DNA of 64,000 nucleotides from Bacteroidetes bacterium RIFCSPLOWO2_12_FULL_35_15. Its GTDB lineage: Bacteria; Bacteroidota; Bacteroidia; 2-12-FULL-35-15. Shown piece by piece: positions 17,933 to 27,400 of the stretch (its first letter is position 1; each line of letters opens with the position of its first letter). The notes under the pieces were generated by a model. It was given only the letters and a program-made list of their open reading frames with translations, was not told where the DNA came from and did not search any database. The stretch is taken from positions 1 to 64,000 of the forward strand of contig MEPB01000052.1 in assembly GCA_001769385.1 (NCBI GenBank), given 5' to 3'. The translations under genes were made by a program, and so were the position numbers.

Positions 17933-19246
17933 TTATGCGTGGGGTGCACCCCACACATCAACGTGAATTTTTGGTTCAATCCCCAAGTATTTTATAGATT
18001 CTCTTTTGATCACATCTTTACAAAAATCAATTTTCTTTGCATCCACAACAAGTGAATCGTGAATACTAAACAGCGGCATACCAGGTTCTGCTTTTGCAAT
18101 TGTTTTAGCTGCCCTATCCAATATGAGTGTGGATTCAATTTTTTGTAATAGGATCGGCAATTTTTCTTGTCCGGCAGATTTATACATTTTAAATACTTCA
18201 TATACTTCAGGGAATACCTGTTTGAATATACGTTTTGGTAAACCTTGATTACCACCGAGAAACTTATTACTCGAATACAAAACCATATACATCATATCTT
18301 TTATTATTTTCTTGTCATCTGATATGGTTACTGCATGTTGTTTTAGTATTTCTGCCATTCCGGTATAGAAATCATTAAATACTAAATTTCTGTAATTCTC
18401 GAATTTACTTTGGTTGGCAAGAACATAAGATGCAATAGTGTGTATTGGTAGAGTTTCGGTTAACTGCGGATCAATAGAATTTATACTTATTCGTTCTTGT
18501 TTTAATTCAGTGTTATAGAATGAAGAATCTAACAAGCAAAGAGATAAAAAGGGTTGTGATGATTGAATATCCAGATTTGCTAATTGGATGTTTTCGTAGG
18601 TTATGAAAGGTCGCACATCCTTTTTAATTTTTGTTAGTAGAGTATGCAATCTCTTTGATGTTGAATCGACAGTAAAATAATAATCCTTCATATCTAATTT
18701 GAAAAGGTTTACCATATTCATATTCAGTTTGTGTAGGGCGTTCTTGTTTTTTGCATCAACATCTTTCAGATATAGTTCTAACAGCTTCTGTTTAGCAGAT
18801 ATGAAATCTACTGTCAGCCCCTCATTGAACCACTTATAGAAGTAACTGTATTTGGCGTACATGTCGCGGTTAAACCTGTAAACTTCTTTTAGATTTTTTG
18901 TAAGCGTGTATTTTGTAATGTTTACCGGATGTATTATATCATGGTACTTTGGGGCAAATCGGTATGCTTTACTTTTTTCACCGGGAATGTAAGAATTGTC
19001 ACATTCAATAACACCGTGTTTTATCAGGTAGTTAAGATACTTTTTGTAATTATTGTTTACCTTTTTTAATAGATGGGCGTTAATTGGCACAAAGCCGTCT
19101 TTGCGTAAACTATCTTTCTTCTTTGCAGGCAGTTCATACAGCAAACTGCACAGGTGTACAAAGTGATCAATGTGGTATTTGAAATCCGGTGGATTGTTTG
19201 TAAGAAGCTCTTTTAGATTAAGGTTCTTTGGTAGAAATTGTATCAT
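17933..19246 (-). CDS. Diverged superfamily A polymerase, TV-Pol-like (putative primase-polymerase)
   Basis: A 437-residue protein, not a standard polymerase, but the three palm/finger motifs of superfamily A can be traced in order. Motif A-like NLDIQSSQPFL (Asp near residue 224) matches PolA DYSQIEL. Motif B-like KKIIKDMMYMVLY matches RKIAKTINFGLNY. Motif C-like SIHDSLVVD (near 395) matches QIHDELVFD. Residues ~40-110 look like a winged helix. This is the pattern of the TV-Pol family described for bacterial mobile elements and some viruses, related to DNA Pol A and T7-like RNA polymerases and predicted to prime and extend. The assignment is from memory of the motifs and needs a profile search. 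Confidence 0.65.
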   Translation of the reverse strand: MIQFLPKNLNLKELLTNNPPDFKYHIDHFVHLCSLLYELPAKKKDSLRKDGFVPINAHLLKKVNNNYKKYLNYLIKHGVIECDNSYIPGEKSKAYRFAPKYHDIIHPVNITKYTLTKNLKEVYRFNRDMYAKYSYFYKWFNEGLTVDFISAKQKLLELYLKDVDAKNKNALHKLNMNMVNLFKLDMKDYYFTVDSTSKRLHTLLTKIKKDVRPFITYENIQLANLDIQSSQPFLSLCLLDSSFYNTELKQERISINSIDPQLTETLPIHTIASYVLANQSKFENYRNLVFNDFYTGMAEILKQHAVTISDDKKIIKDMMYMVLYSSNKFLGGNQGLPKRIFKQVFPEVYEVFKMYKSAGQEKLPILLQKIESTLILDRAAKTIAKAEPGMPLFSIHDSLVVDAKKIDFCKDVIKRESIKYLGIEPKIHVDVWGAPHA

Positions 19247-19359
19247 GGTATTAAGGGGTTCTTTTTACCTTATATACCTCTGATAAATTTTGTTTCTATT
19301 ATATGATGGTAATTTTAAATATTTTTAGAAAATAAATTAAATAACTATTGAGATTGCGA

Positions 19360-19373
19360 TTAGTTTAAACTAA
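19360..19373. promoter_or_regulatory. Perfect 14 bp palindrome before the 147-residue gene
   Basis: TTAGTTTAAACTAA is perfectly palindromic and lies 30 bp before the ATG at 19403, inside a very AT-rich promoter region. Candidate operator. Confidence 0.45.
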
Positions 19374-19402
19374 ATTTAGTTATAATCTTAAACTTATATA
19401 TT

Positions 19403-19846
19403 ATGCTACCAAAACTTAAAATTGAACAAAAAATTGAAGAACAAAAACCTATTCTTTTAAATCGGCTAATAGTGGATACAAAATTTTCTGTAAGTGACAT
19501 TAAAAAAATTTCCTTCAATAGAGACACTTATAATGGAGTCTTTGAAATTACAATTGACGGAATTTATAAACAAGCACTCCAATTTCATTATGAAAACAAT
19601 AAATTTAATTGGGGAATAGAATCTATTGAGATGGGGTTGAGATCACTATGGTCTGACATATTAGACAGAAATAAATCAGTTATTGAACAAAAAATTCAAG
19701 ATGACCTTGGGATAAATATTGAGAACGCTATGAAAGTTTCGTGTGGTCTGAAGAACATTGTTTATGTATATGAAGAAAATAGCCTGGAGCCAATTACAAT
19801 TGTTTGTGAGTTTATTGACAACGATCGGATTGTTAGAAGACAATAA
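19403..19846 (+). CDS. Hypothetical protein (147 aa)
   Basis: Not recognised. Soluble alpha/beta composition, no signal peptide, no membrane segment, no catalytic motif. The N-terminal part is Lys/Glu-rich (KLKIEQKIEEQKP); the middle has alternating strands (YNGVFEITIDGIYKQALQF). It is a single gene between the TV-Pol-like gene and a minus-strand gene, and a palindrome 30 bp upstream suggests its own regulation. It lies in the cargo region together with the HEPN candidate and Wadjet, so a defence or accessory role is possible. Confidence 0.55.
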   Translation: MLPKLKIEQKIEEQKPILLNRLIVDTKFSVSDIKKISFNRDTYNGVFEITIDGIYKQALQFHYENNKFNWGIESIEMGLRSLWSDILDRNKSVIEQKIQDDLGINIENAMKVSCGLKNIVYVYEENSLEPITIVCEFIDNDRIVRRQ

Positions 19847-19907
19847 ATATGTATAATAGTTATACAAAATTGGGTCATTATAATTGCGGTGTATATTCTG
19901 GCCTCGC

Positions 19908-20228
19908 TCACCACTTAAATTTAGTGACAAAATATTTTAGATTTTCTCCTTTAGTAAAAATATTAATTTTAGTTTTTTCATTGTTGGAACACTCTTTTAT
20001 TGAAAAACTTGCTCTGTGAGGTTCTTTCGTGTCTCTGCTCACAGTTTTCAGCTTAAAGTATCCATATATCCTACCTGATGCGACGGATATAACATATTCT
20101 ATATTGTGTTCAATATACTTTAGATCCTTTATTTTCCAAGCTCTTTCTGTTGCTTTCTGAATTTTAGATTTGTTCTTTGTATCGTTTTTATCTAAAAGTT
20201 TACTGATATTTACTGCTAATAATTTCAT
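19908..20228 (-). CDS. Hypothetical small protein (106 aa from preferred start)
   Basis: Not recognised. The track ORF begins at 20282, but the first 18 residues are low-complexity and Lys-rich, so the third in-frame Met (MKLLAVNISKLL) at 20228 is the likelier start; this is a judgement. The body reads RAWKIKDLKYIEHNIEYVISVASGRIYGYFKLK, a basic alpha/beta pattern seen in small proteins that carry an 'aW....l......vigv..G.i.GvfkV' arrangement. No function is assigned. Divergent from the next gene. Confidence 0.5.
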   Translation of the reverse strand: MKLLAVNISKLLDKNDTKNKSKIQKATERAWKIKDLKYIEHNIEYVISVASGRIYGYFKLKTVSRDTKEPHRASFSIKECSNNEKTKINIFTKGENLKYFVTKFKW

Positions 20229-20337
20229 TTTTTTAATTTTAATTTGAAACATTTTATTTTTACTTTTCCATAATTGGATCAAATATTAAAAATAATATTG
20301 TCCTCACAAACTTTTGAGTTGTTAATTTTATCAAACA

Positions 20338-21441
20338 ATGATAGCAAAGAAAGCATTTAATGATGAAATAAAGAGAATTGAGGGCGAAATAGCTCAAGTT
20401 CAGAGATTAGATGCTGTTAACTCTGGGTTACAAGCGTTTAATTGGGTATTTCTTCATCCATATAGCCAAGGGGGCGATATTGGAGTATTAAGTAGGTTTT
20501 TAAAATCCGAAAATGCTGAAGAAAAAATATTATCCTTTTTTGCTTATAAGTTTTTAGATTTGAGAAATACGATTCATCTAATAGATGGTTTTTATAGAAA
20601 AAGACCTTTCTTGAAAGATTATGCTGATTCAATTGAAGAATCTGTATTGCTTTGTTTACAAAAAGACTTTAGAGGTGCAATAACCATTTTATTACCTGTA
20701 ATAGAAGGCACACTTAGAAAATATTTAGTGGACAAAAGGGGCGAACACAAAAAAAAAGAAACGGATATTTCCAAACTTTTAAATTCTATAGAGGATTTAA
20801 AAGAGGATTATATTGAGCTGCAAAAAAAATATTTAAAAAACAGGTTTGATTATTTAGTTATTTCAAATAACTATTTTGATATAAACCAAGAAGAAGCAAT
20901 TTTAAATAAGAATAAACAATATTTCGACTTATGGATGAAACAGCTAAAGAGTTATTTAAAAAACAACCTATATAAAAACACAAGGGAGGTTGAGGCAACT
21001 GATAAACTTAATAGGCATCTAATTTTCCATGCTCTTGAAGATAATATTGAATTTACTTTTGGGAACTATTTAAGGTTGTTCAATTGTCTTAGTTATTTAA
21101 GTTGGGTCATTGGGATGACAAATGAGGGGTGCTCTGTATTATCTCAAGCAAACGAACAGGATGTAATGGATAAGTGGGCAGATTATCTTAAAATTTTGGT
21201 AATTTCCGAAGCGTTGAATGAAACTAAGGTGAGCATATACAAAAAGGAAATTGTAAGCTTTAAAAAATATTTACCAAAGCAATATTTACCATTTATTGAG
21301 CAGCCAGAAACAAGGATTAAAAAGATACTTGAGGACTATAACTTCTTAAAGGGATTTGAAAAATCAAAGATAAATAGTATTCCAAAACTTTTTAAAGGGA
21401 TTCTTTTTTTTAATAGTATAAGAAGGGCACCTAAAAGTTAG
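20338..21441 (+). CDS. Helical protein with a HEPN-like R-x4-H motif, candidate RNase/abortive infection protein
   Basis: A 367-residue, strongly helical, soluble protein. LNRHLIFHAL contains R226-x4-H231, the spacing used by HEPN ribonucleases (R-x4-6-H), and lies in a context (hydrophobic helix, then FGNYLRLFNCLSYLSW) like the 'NRH.ilHG' HEPN-type domains found in defence loci. Upstream is another helix pair with FRGAITILLPVIEGTLRKYL. No toxin-antitoxin partner is evident beside it. HEPN is a short motif and can arise by chance, so this is a candidate only. It sits in the same cargo region as Wadjet. Confidence 0.5.
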   Translation: MIAKKAFNDEIKRIEGEIAQVQRLDAVNSGLQAFNWVFLHPYSQGGDIGVLSRFLKSENAEEKILSFFAYKFLDLRNTIHLIDGFYRKRPFLKDYADSIEESVLLCLQKDFRGAITILLPVIEGTLRKYLVDKRGEHKKKETDISKLLNSIEDLKEDYIELQKKYLKNRFDYLVISNNYFDINQEEAILNKNKQYFDLWMKQLKSYLKNNLYKNTREVEATDKLNRHLIFHALEDNIEFTFGNYLRLFNCLSYLSWVIGMTNEGCSVLSQANEQDVMDKWADYLKILVISEALNETKVSIYKKEIVSFKKYLPKQYLPFIEQPETRIKKILEDYNFLKGFEKSKINSIPKLFKGILFFNSIRRAPKS

Positions 21442-21485
21442 TTCTGAATAATTTTTAATATATCACCCTTAGCATTTCAACACCT

Positions 21486-21622
21486 TACTTTCACTTAGGT
21501 TAATAATAATAAGAAAGTGAAGTATATTCTTATTACCAACATAATAATACTGCTTTAAACTGTTGATTGCCAATCAGTGGAGCTTTTTCTGCTTCTTTCA
21601 CTATGTACAATAAGTGAAAGTA
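21486..21622. promoter_or_regulatory. Inverted-repeat cluster upstream of the orphan recombinase
   Basis: TACTTTCACTTA (21486-21497) and its exact reverse complement TAAGTGAAAGTA (21611-21622) are about 113 bp apart. Each also has a local, less perfect partner: AAGAAAGTGAAGTA at 21511-21524, and TTTCACTA at 21596-21603. Two core-type sites, each with ~11 bp arms around a short spacer, would look like this. They lie 54-190 bp before the recombinase start. Candidate recombinase binding or crossover sites; otherwise an operator. Confidence 0.5.
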
Positions 21623-21675
21623 AATACCGGAATTAGTAGATTAGCTAAAATGCTAATCATTAATAGGTAACTCCA

Positions 21676-22263
21676 ATGAGCTTAAAGAATACGAAGACTA
21701 CAACCAGTGGGTTAGACTGGAACTCCATGTTAGGTTTGCTTGTTCGTCTGAAACAAGAAAAAAATTACAGAGCATATTTATTAATTGCGACCGGATGTTA
21801 TTTCGGTTTGCGGATAGGCGATCTGCTAAATTTGAAATGGGTTGATCTGTTTGAAAAAGATGAATTCATTTTAGTGGAACAAAAAACAAATAAGAAAAGA
21901 AAAATAACAATCAATTCATTTGTGAAGGATGCGTTGTCATTTGTTGCAGAAATAAATACTACTTCCGGCAAGTTTGATATGAGTGGTCACTTATTTCAGA
22001 ATAGACAAGGTAATAAGATCACAGTACAATTCGCTAATCTAATGTTGCATGATGTCTTTACAAGATTCAATGTTCGAGTGCAGAATGGCTCTACTCATAC
22101 CTTGCGTAAGACCTTTGGTAAACGTGTTTGGGAGATGGATAATAAATCAGAGCGCTCATTGGTATATTTGTCAGAGATGTTTTCTCACAGCAGTATTGCT
22201 ACAACTAAAAAATATATTGGTGTTACAGAAAAGCAAATATCGGAGGTTTATTTGAAGTTGTAG
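21676..22263 (+). CDS. Catalytic-domain-only tyrosine recombinase
   Basis: A 195-residue protein consisting only of the tyrosine-recombinase catalytic domain. R46 (GLRIGD), a beta-hairpin Lys near 72, H141-x2-R144 (HTLRKTFG), H171 (FSHSS) and Y180 (KKYIGV) are all present, so it should be active. The arm-binding and core-binding domains of the main integrase are missing. It is not next to either attachment site and is therefore probably not the integrase of the element; resolution of dimers, a nested integrative unit, or inversion of a local segment are alternatives. Inverted repeats lie just upstream. Confidence 0.82.
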   Translation: MSLKNTKTTTSGLDWNSMLGLLVRLKQEKNYRAYLLIATGCYFGLRIGDLLNLKWVDLFEKDEFILVEQKTNKKRKITINSFVKDALSFVAEINTTSGKFDMSGHLFQNRQGNKITVQFANLMLHDVFTRFNVRVQNGSTHTLRKTFGKRVWEMDNKSERSLVYLSEMFSHSSIATTKKYIGVTEKQISEVYLKL

Positions 22264-22297
22264 ATTGCGCTAATAAGTGTAATTATAGTGACGACTA

Positions 22298-23014
22298 TTA
22301 TTTCCAACCATGTTTTTCCCTATATTCTTTTCCCAACCTTTTAAGTTTCGAATCGTTATTTTTTAATTCTTGAGCGTATATTTTCTGTAACAGTAAATTA
22401 TGTATGAATATCTCCTGAAAAGATAAAGTAGCATAAGTCAGATTAGACACGGAATACTTTTTACGTCCATCGAATGTATCTTCAGATAACAATTTGTTTT
22501 CAATGAGTGTAAGTTCTTGTAAATATTCATCGGGTAAATATTCATGAAAGAAATAGATGCTCCTAATTAGATTAATTAATTTCCCCTGTAAAGATTGTAA
22601 GTAGATATGCCAATTTTCATAATAATAACCATCTGATTCAATCTGCAAATCAGGATTTATTTCTTTCAGCGTATTGTTTAATTCATTGAAATCAGGCGTT
22701 TCATAATTAAAATTATTTGTCGGTTTGTATATGTTATTATACAATTGTAATATTAAAGAATTTATCAGATCTGTTTTTTTTATAACACTCCATAAAGCAA
22801 GAGTTTTTTTTCTTTCCCTTAATAAATATATTGCAATCCAATAAAATATTATGGATGCAATTAATGAATAGGATATAAATTTAATTATTTGTCCAAACTT
22901 GGTTATACATACACAAAAGTGGGAATCTATAAAATCAGCCGGAAAGAATTCTCCAACAATAATAATGAGTGCACTTATAATGAATAAGTACGTTATTAAT
23001 TTATCAATCTTCAT
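22298..23014 (-). CDS. Hypothetical membrane protein (238 aa)
   Basis: Not recognised. Two membrane segments at about residues 7-25 and 38-65 are followed by a basic stretch and a ~170-residue helical cytoplasmic domain rich in Tyr, Asn and Leu. No catalytic motif. It lies 35 bp before the recombinase end, convergent with it, and downstream of a second small unknown gene on the same strand, well separated from jetD. The two-helix-plus-cytoplasmic-domain layout resembles effector proteins of some defence systems, but that is speculation. Confidence 0.6.
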   Translation of the reverse strand: MKIDKLITYLFIISALIIIVGEFFPADFIDSHFCVCITKFGQIIKFISYSLIASIIFYWIAIYLLRERKKTLALWSVIKKTDLINSLILQLYNNIYKPTNNFNYETPDFNELNNTLKEINPDLQIESDGYYYENWHIYLQSLQGKLINLIRSIYFFHEYLPDEYLQELTLIENKLLSEDTFDGRKKYSVSNLTYATLSFQEIFIHNLLLQKIYAQELKNNDSKLKRLGKEYREKHGWK

Positions 23015-23034
23015 TTTTTTGTTCTTAGTTAAAT

Positions 23035-23325
23035 TTATATCATTTTACTTAATTGAAATAGTATTGAAGAAATTTTATTTCTACAGTGAACAGTTAAAAC
23101 ATCAGCATCCTTTAAAATGTTTTTTGATAAATTTTCTATTTCGTTATCTAACTCCAAAATAAGTTCATTGTACTTTTTTTTGTTTTTAACATTTAATGAG
23201 ATGATTATAATTTTAGCGGCTTTAGCTGAAACATATATTTCATTGTTTGAATATTTTGTATTACAATTATTATTTTCAATTTTAGTATAGAACTCTAATA
23301 ATTCTTTCTTTGGGGATTTTTTCAT
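23035..23325 (-). CDS. Hypothetical helical protein (96 aa)
   Basis: Not recognised. Soluble and basic, with a heptad-like C-terminal part (ELILELDNEIENLSKNILKDADVL) that could form a short coiled coil. It ends 20 bp before the membrane protein gene on the same strand, so the two are likely co-transcribed, and it begins 181 bp after jetD ends. The intervening 181 bp show no gene. Confidence 0.5.
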   Translation of the reverse strand: MKKSPKKELLEFYTKIENNNCNTKYSNNEIYVSAKAAKIIIISLNVKNKKKYNELILELDNEIENLSKNILKDADVLTVHCRNKISSILFQLSKMI

Positions 23326-23506
23326 TTGTTATCGTTATAATTTATTTAACCTTTCATGATCTTAACTGCACTATATTATTCATAAGCACATTACATCTTT
23401 AATATAGGTTTCCTTTAAAAAATAGCTGCAAATGGTGAAGAAGTCCCTATATACTTGCTCGTAACAAGAGATAATTCTATTGAATTCGTTGGCTTTCATA
23501 TCTCAA

Positions 23507-24409
23507 TCAGTTGATTAAGTTGTAAAGTAAATTTTCATCTGTCAATAAAATTTTCTGTTCTTCAATAATACTGTTAGTTTGAATTAATGTTGTTGCAATT
23601 TTTTTTTCTACTTCATTAAGGTGATGTAAAATGTTGTTGTTCCCCCATTTGCTGCAATGGTGTTTTACTTCATCCTGTTTCTCCATTAGCGATTCATAGC
23701 TTGTTGGAATTAAAGCGGTCAAAGTTGGAAAATAATTTTGTTGGACATGAATATAAATATTTAGTCCTTCGAAATCCCAGTCAAATAGATAGAAAATTGG
23801 TTGTTTCGGTTTAGGAATAAATTGGAGTTGATTTGTATTTCGCCCACCTGCATACCAAAATTCAATGAATTTATGCCTTGGAGCTCGTAGCCTGTTTTTG
23901 TTTTCGCAAAGTATGATAAATCGTGTTTCGTCTTTGGGGTAAAGTATTGAAATAAATTGTTGGTCTTTGCTGTTTTCTGCGAATTCATCGATCTTCAAGA
24001 TTATTTTTATAGCGTTTGAAAGGTTGCTGTTTGTCTGCGTATGTTTTGAACTTTTGAAATACTTTGCCAGGATTTCTTGTAATGTGAGGTTGTTAGGCTT
24101 TTCACAATCAATTAAAATTAGGTTGTCTAAATCGCCAATAGAGTAATGGGTTTCAATATTCGTAATTTGATATTGCTTAATGAATGAATCGTATTTCTGA
24201 AAAGCAGGAAGTATTTCTTCAAAATAATATTCATCAAACTTTTTTGTCTTGGTGAATTTGGTAATGCTCCTTTCTGCTACTGCAATGCAATTCCTTTCTA
24301 AAAGATAAATCACTAATTTTTCTTTCTCATAATTCTTTGGCAGAACCTTTTTGTTAAAAAGGTTCACTAAATATTTTAAGACTTTGTATGGCGTTTCTAT
24401 TGGAATCAT
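23507..24409 (-). CDS. jetD: Wadjet JetD, TOPRIM-like nuclease subunit
   Basis: A 300-residue protein, last gene of the Wadjet operon. JetD is the DNA-cleaving subunit; its C-terminal domain resembles the TOPRIM domain of topoisomerase VI subunit A. Here the metal-binding acidic residues can be placed at E169 (ILCENKN) and at D210/D212 in LFDWDFEGLNIYI. The N-terminal half, which positions DNA, is shorter than in well-studied JetD proteins (about 380-400 residues), so this may be a compact subtype. The gene overlaps jetC by 4 nt (ATGA), so translation is coupled. Confidence 0.82.
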   Translation of the reverse strand: MIPIETPYKVLKYLVNLFNKKVLPKNYEKEKLVIYLLERNCIAVAERSITKFTKTKKFDEYYFEEILPAFQKYDSFIKQYQITNIETHYSIGDLDNLILIDCEKPNNLTLQEILAKYFKSSKHTQTNSNLSNAIKIILKIDEFAENSKDQQFISILYPKDETRFIILCENKNRLRAPRHKFIEFWYAGGRNTNQLQFIPKPKQPIFYLFDWDFEGLNIYIHVQQNYFPTLTALIPTSYESLMEKQDEVKHHCSKWGNNNILHHLNEVEKKIATTLIQTNSIIEEQKILLTDENLLYNLIN

Positions 24410-27400
24410 TTGGCTGTTTGCTCTAAACTAAAAACTGAATCGGCAAAGTGTGTTTCAATATCACTAATCAAATCATCTTTAGAAAAACACGCTTGTATGC
24501 CTTCGTTATATTCAAAAAGTTTTTCATCTGAATTTTTAATGAACTCATAGTAAATTTGTTTCCCATTCTCAAAAGTCAAATCATTTGCTGTAATTGTCAT
24601 AGTGAAAATCTGATAGTCTAATCTTTGTGCAATGTCGTAAAGCATATCAAAATTTTCTCCTAATCCCGCCACTTCATCAATCGGCAAAATTCTAATTCCG
24701 GGTTCAATCTTTTCGATACCACTTTTTGTTTTGCCCTCTACAATTGAAAGTTTTGCAATACATAATAAAGCAAGCATTCCATAATTTTGTCCCGAACTGC
24801 CTGGATTCTTTTCATCATTAGGGTCAACAATTTTTGCCGAGGCATCATAATAATTAAAAGGGTTTAGAATTTCATTTGCTTTTGGTTCAATTTTACTTGG
24901 GCAATATTTTTTGAAATTTAATACAAGTAAATCTTGTGCGCTAATTTTTGATTCTTCACCAAATAAATTTGCTGTAAAATTAGAATCTTCAATATCTCTA
25001 CTTAATGAATCTATCCACTTTAAATTATAATCGGATGAATATTTCCATTCCAATAATACTTTGTTATAAGTTGCTAATTTAAAGTCTTTGAGTAAGGCTT
25101 TTACTGTATCTAAAAAGCTAGTTTGTTGTTGAACAATTCTTTTTAAGTCTTTAACTGTGTTATATATTTTTGTGGCTTCTTCTTTGTTTAATTCTTTTAT
25201 TTGTTGATTAAGTCTTGCCAATTTGCTTTCAATATCTGTTTCTAAAGAATCTTCAGGGTTTTCCTTATTAGTTATTATTTCGTGTGGAATCAATTCAAGA
25301 ATCAAAGAATTCAACTCGTAATTATGTTTTTTTATTGTTGGATTATCTTTTAATTCTTCATCAAAAGAACTAAGAACGCTGTCATATTCTGTTTCATAAG
25401 ATAATTTAGTACTACTTTCTTTTGCCTTAATACCTTTGTCACCATTTAGCATATCTTCTGTTACTAGTTCTAAAATGCTATCAGGAATAAACTCTTTTTG
25501 AAAATGTTTTTGAAAATCTTTTGCTTTACTTGCATATTGTTGTTTGAGGATTGGAATTATAATTTTAATGCTTTCTATCTCTCCTATCTCTTTTCCTTTT
25601 TCTTCTCTTAAATCACTGTACTTATCTGAAAGAGTTTTTATTTCATTTTCCGATTTATATTTTGCTTTAAGTTTTTGAATTATGTCATTTTGATTGCTTC
25701 TAGATGGATTTGTTATAATTTCTTTTCCATTTTTGAAAGGCACATCAATACTTAATTTCCACGAAGCAGTATTTGCTTCTAAAGTAATTTTTTCTTGTAT
25801 TAGAATAATTCTCTTTTTAATGCTCTTTTGAAATTCATTCCTTATTGTTTTAGCTTGGGTTAAAGCATTCTCTTTTATCGTTACGTTTGAATCTTTTGTT
25901 GTATTGCTTGTAATTTTCAAATTAAACTGTTCGGAATATTTGCCTAAAGCGATTGGATAAAGCACTTTTACTTTTTCATTTGCGGACTGTTTTTCATCTA
26001 CTAGAAAAACATTAATTTTTTCTTCCAGTTGTTCTTTGGTAAGTTTCAAACTTACATCTTCTGAAACTCTTTGAATTTCATCTTTGTTTTTATAAGCATT
26101 CAAATGTTCTTCGGAAAAACTAAATTGATGAGAGAAAAGTTTATCAAGTTTTTCAATTGTTTCTAACTCTTTGTTTAGCTTGTCTATTTCTTTTTGATAA
26201 TCTGCACCGATTCGCTCTATCTCTGCTTTTAGTTTTTTAGGATTGCCAAAAATATAGGTTTCTCTTTTTGGGATATGGTAATGCAAACCCGAAAGGTTAA
26301 TAATAAAGCCTGTTTCAATTGATTGAATATTACTTAATGAATTAATAAACTCTTTTGGATTTGGAATGTAATGTTCTTTTTTATCAAACTTTGTTGGTTT
26401 AGTTGCGAAATGAAACAAAACAGATTCCTGTAATTGATTTAATTCTATTCCTTCTTTTACTGCCCAACCTGCAAATGAATCTGCGTTTTGTGTTTTAATA
26501 ATGTCTTGCAGTTTTTTTATTTCTTCAATCTCTGGTTCAATTTGGTTTCTTCTTTTAGCATAGAACTCAATTGCATTTTTAAATGATTTAGAATATTCGG
26601 AATTTTCAAAGTCAGTTGTAAGTTTTTCTTTTAATAGGAAATTATTAAATGATTGAAGTTTTTCTTTTTGAAGAGCAAACTTGTTTTGCATTTCAAAAGC
26701 TGTCTTGATGTTCTCAATCGTAGAATATTTTCCTAACCATTTTTCAACCTGTTCAATTTTTGTTTTCTTTTCGTCTAACTCTTTGTATGGCTTTTCAAGT
26801 TCTATAATTACCTTATCTAAAGTTTCTAATAATTTATTTATCTCATCAATTTTTAATTTCGCGCCTTTATATTTTTTCTTTTCTTCTTTTAATTTTAAAA
26901 GAAAATTATCTATTTCAACCTTTATTGTGCCTGATTCTATTTCGTTTTTACGTTCACTTAAAATAATAAGTTCAAGTTCTGTTTGGAAGTACTGCTCTGT
27001 AGCGTCTTTATGTTGTTTTTCTTTTTGCTGATGCTGTTGAAAAAAATGTGCAGTTTCTTTCGTTAATCGTTCTTCGTGTGCAATAACTTTTGCTTTCTTT
27101 AGTTGAAGCAATTTAGCCATTGCAGTTCTTTTTTTTGACAAAGCACTTTGTGTTTTAAAATCTGCTTCATACTTGCGGTGGTCATCTTCAATTGATTTAG
27201 ATTGCTCCTTGAATTTCTTTTCAATTTCATCATCATAATGGAATAAGAATTTTTTAAATGGATTTCCTTCTGTTGCAATTTCCTTTCCTCTTGAAAGTGT
27301 TTGAAGGGAATGAGCGTACTGCTTTTGTAAATTTTCATCATCACTTAAATCAAGATGTAAAATATTGTTTTCTTTTAAAAGTTTATGGTAAGCAGATGTT

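Noticed and set aside
17939-17954. Perfect palindrome GTGGGGTGCACCCCAC as a terminator or origin
   Set aside because: It has no loop and no T run and lies in the last codons of the TV-Pol-like gene; noted, but function unsupported.
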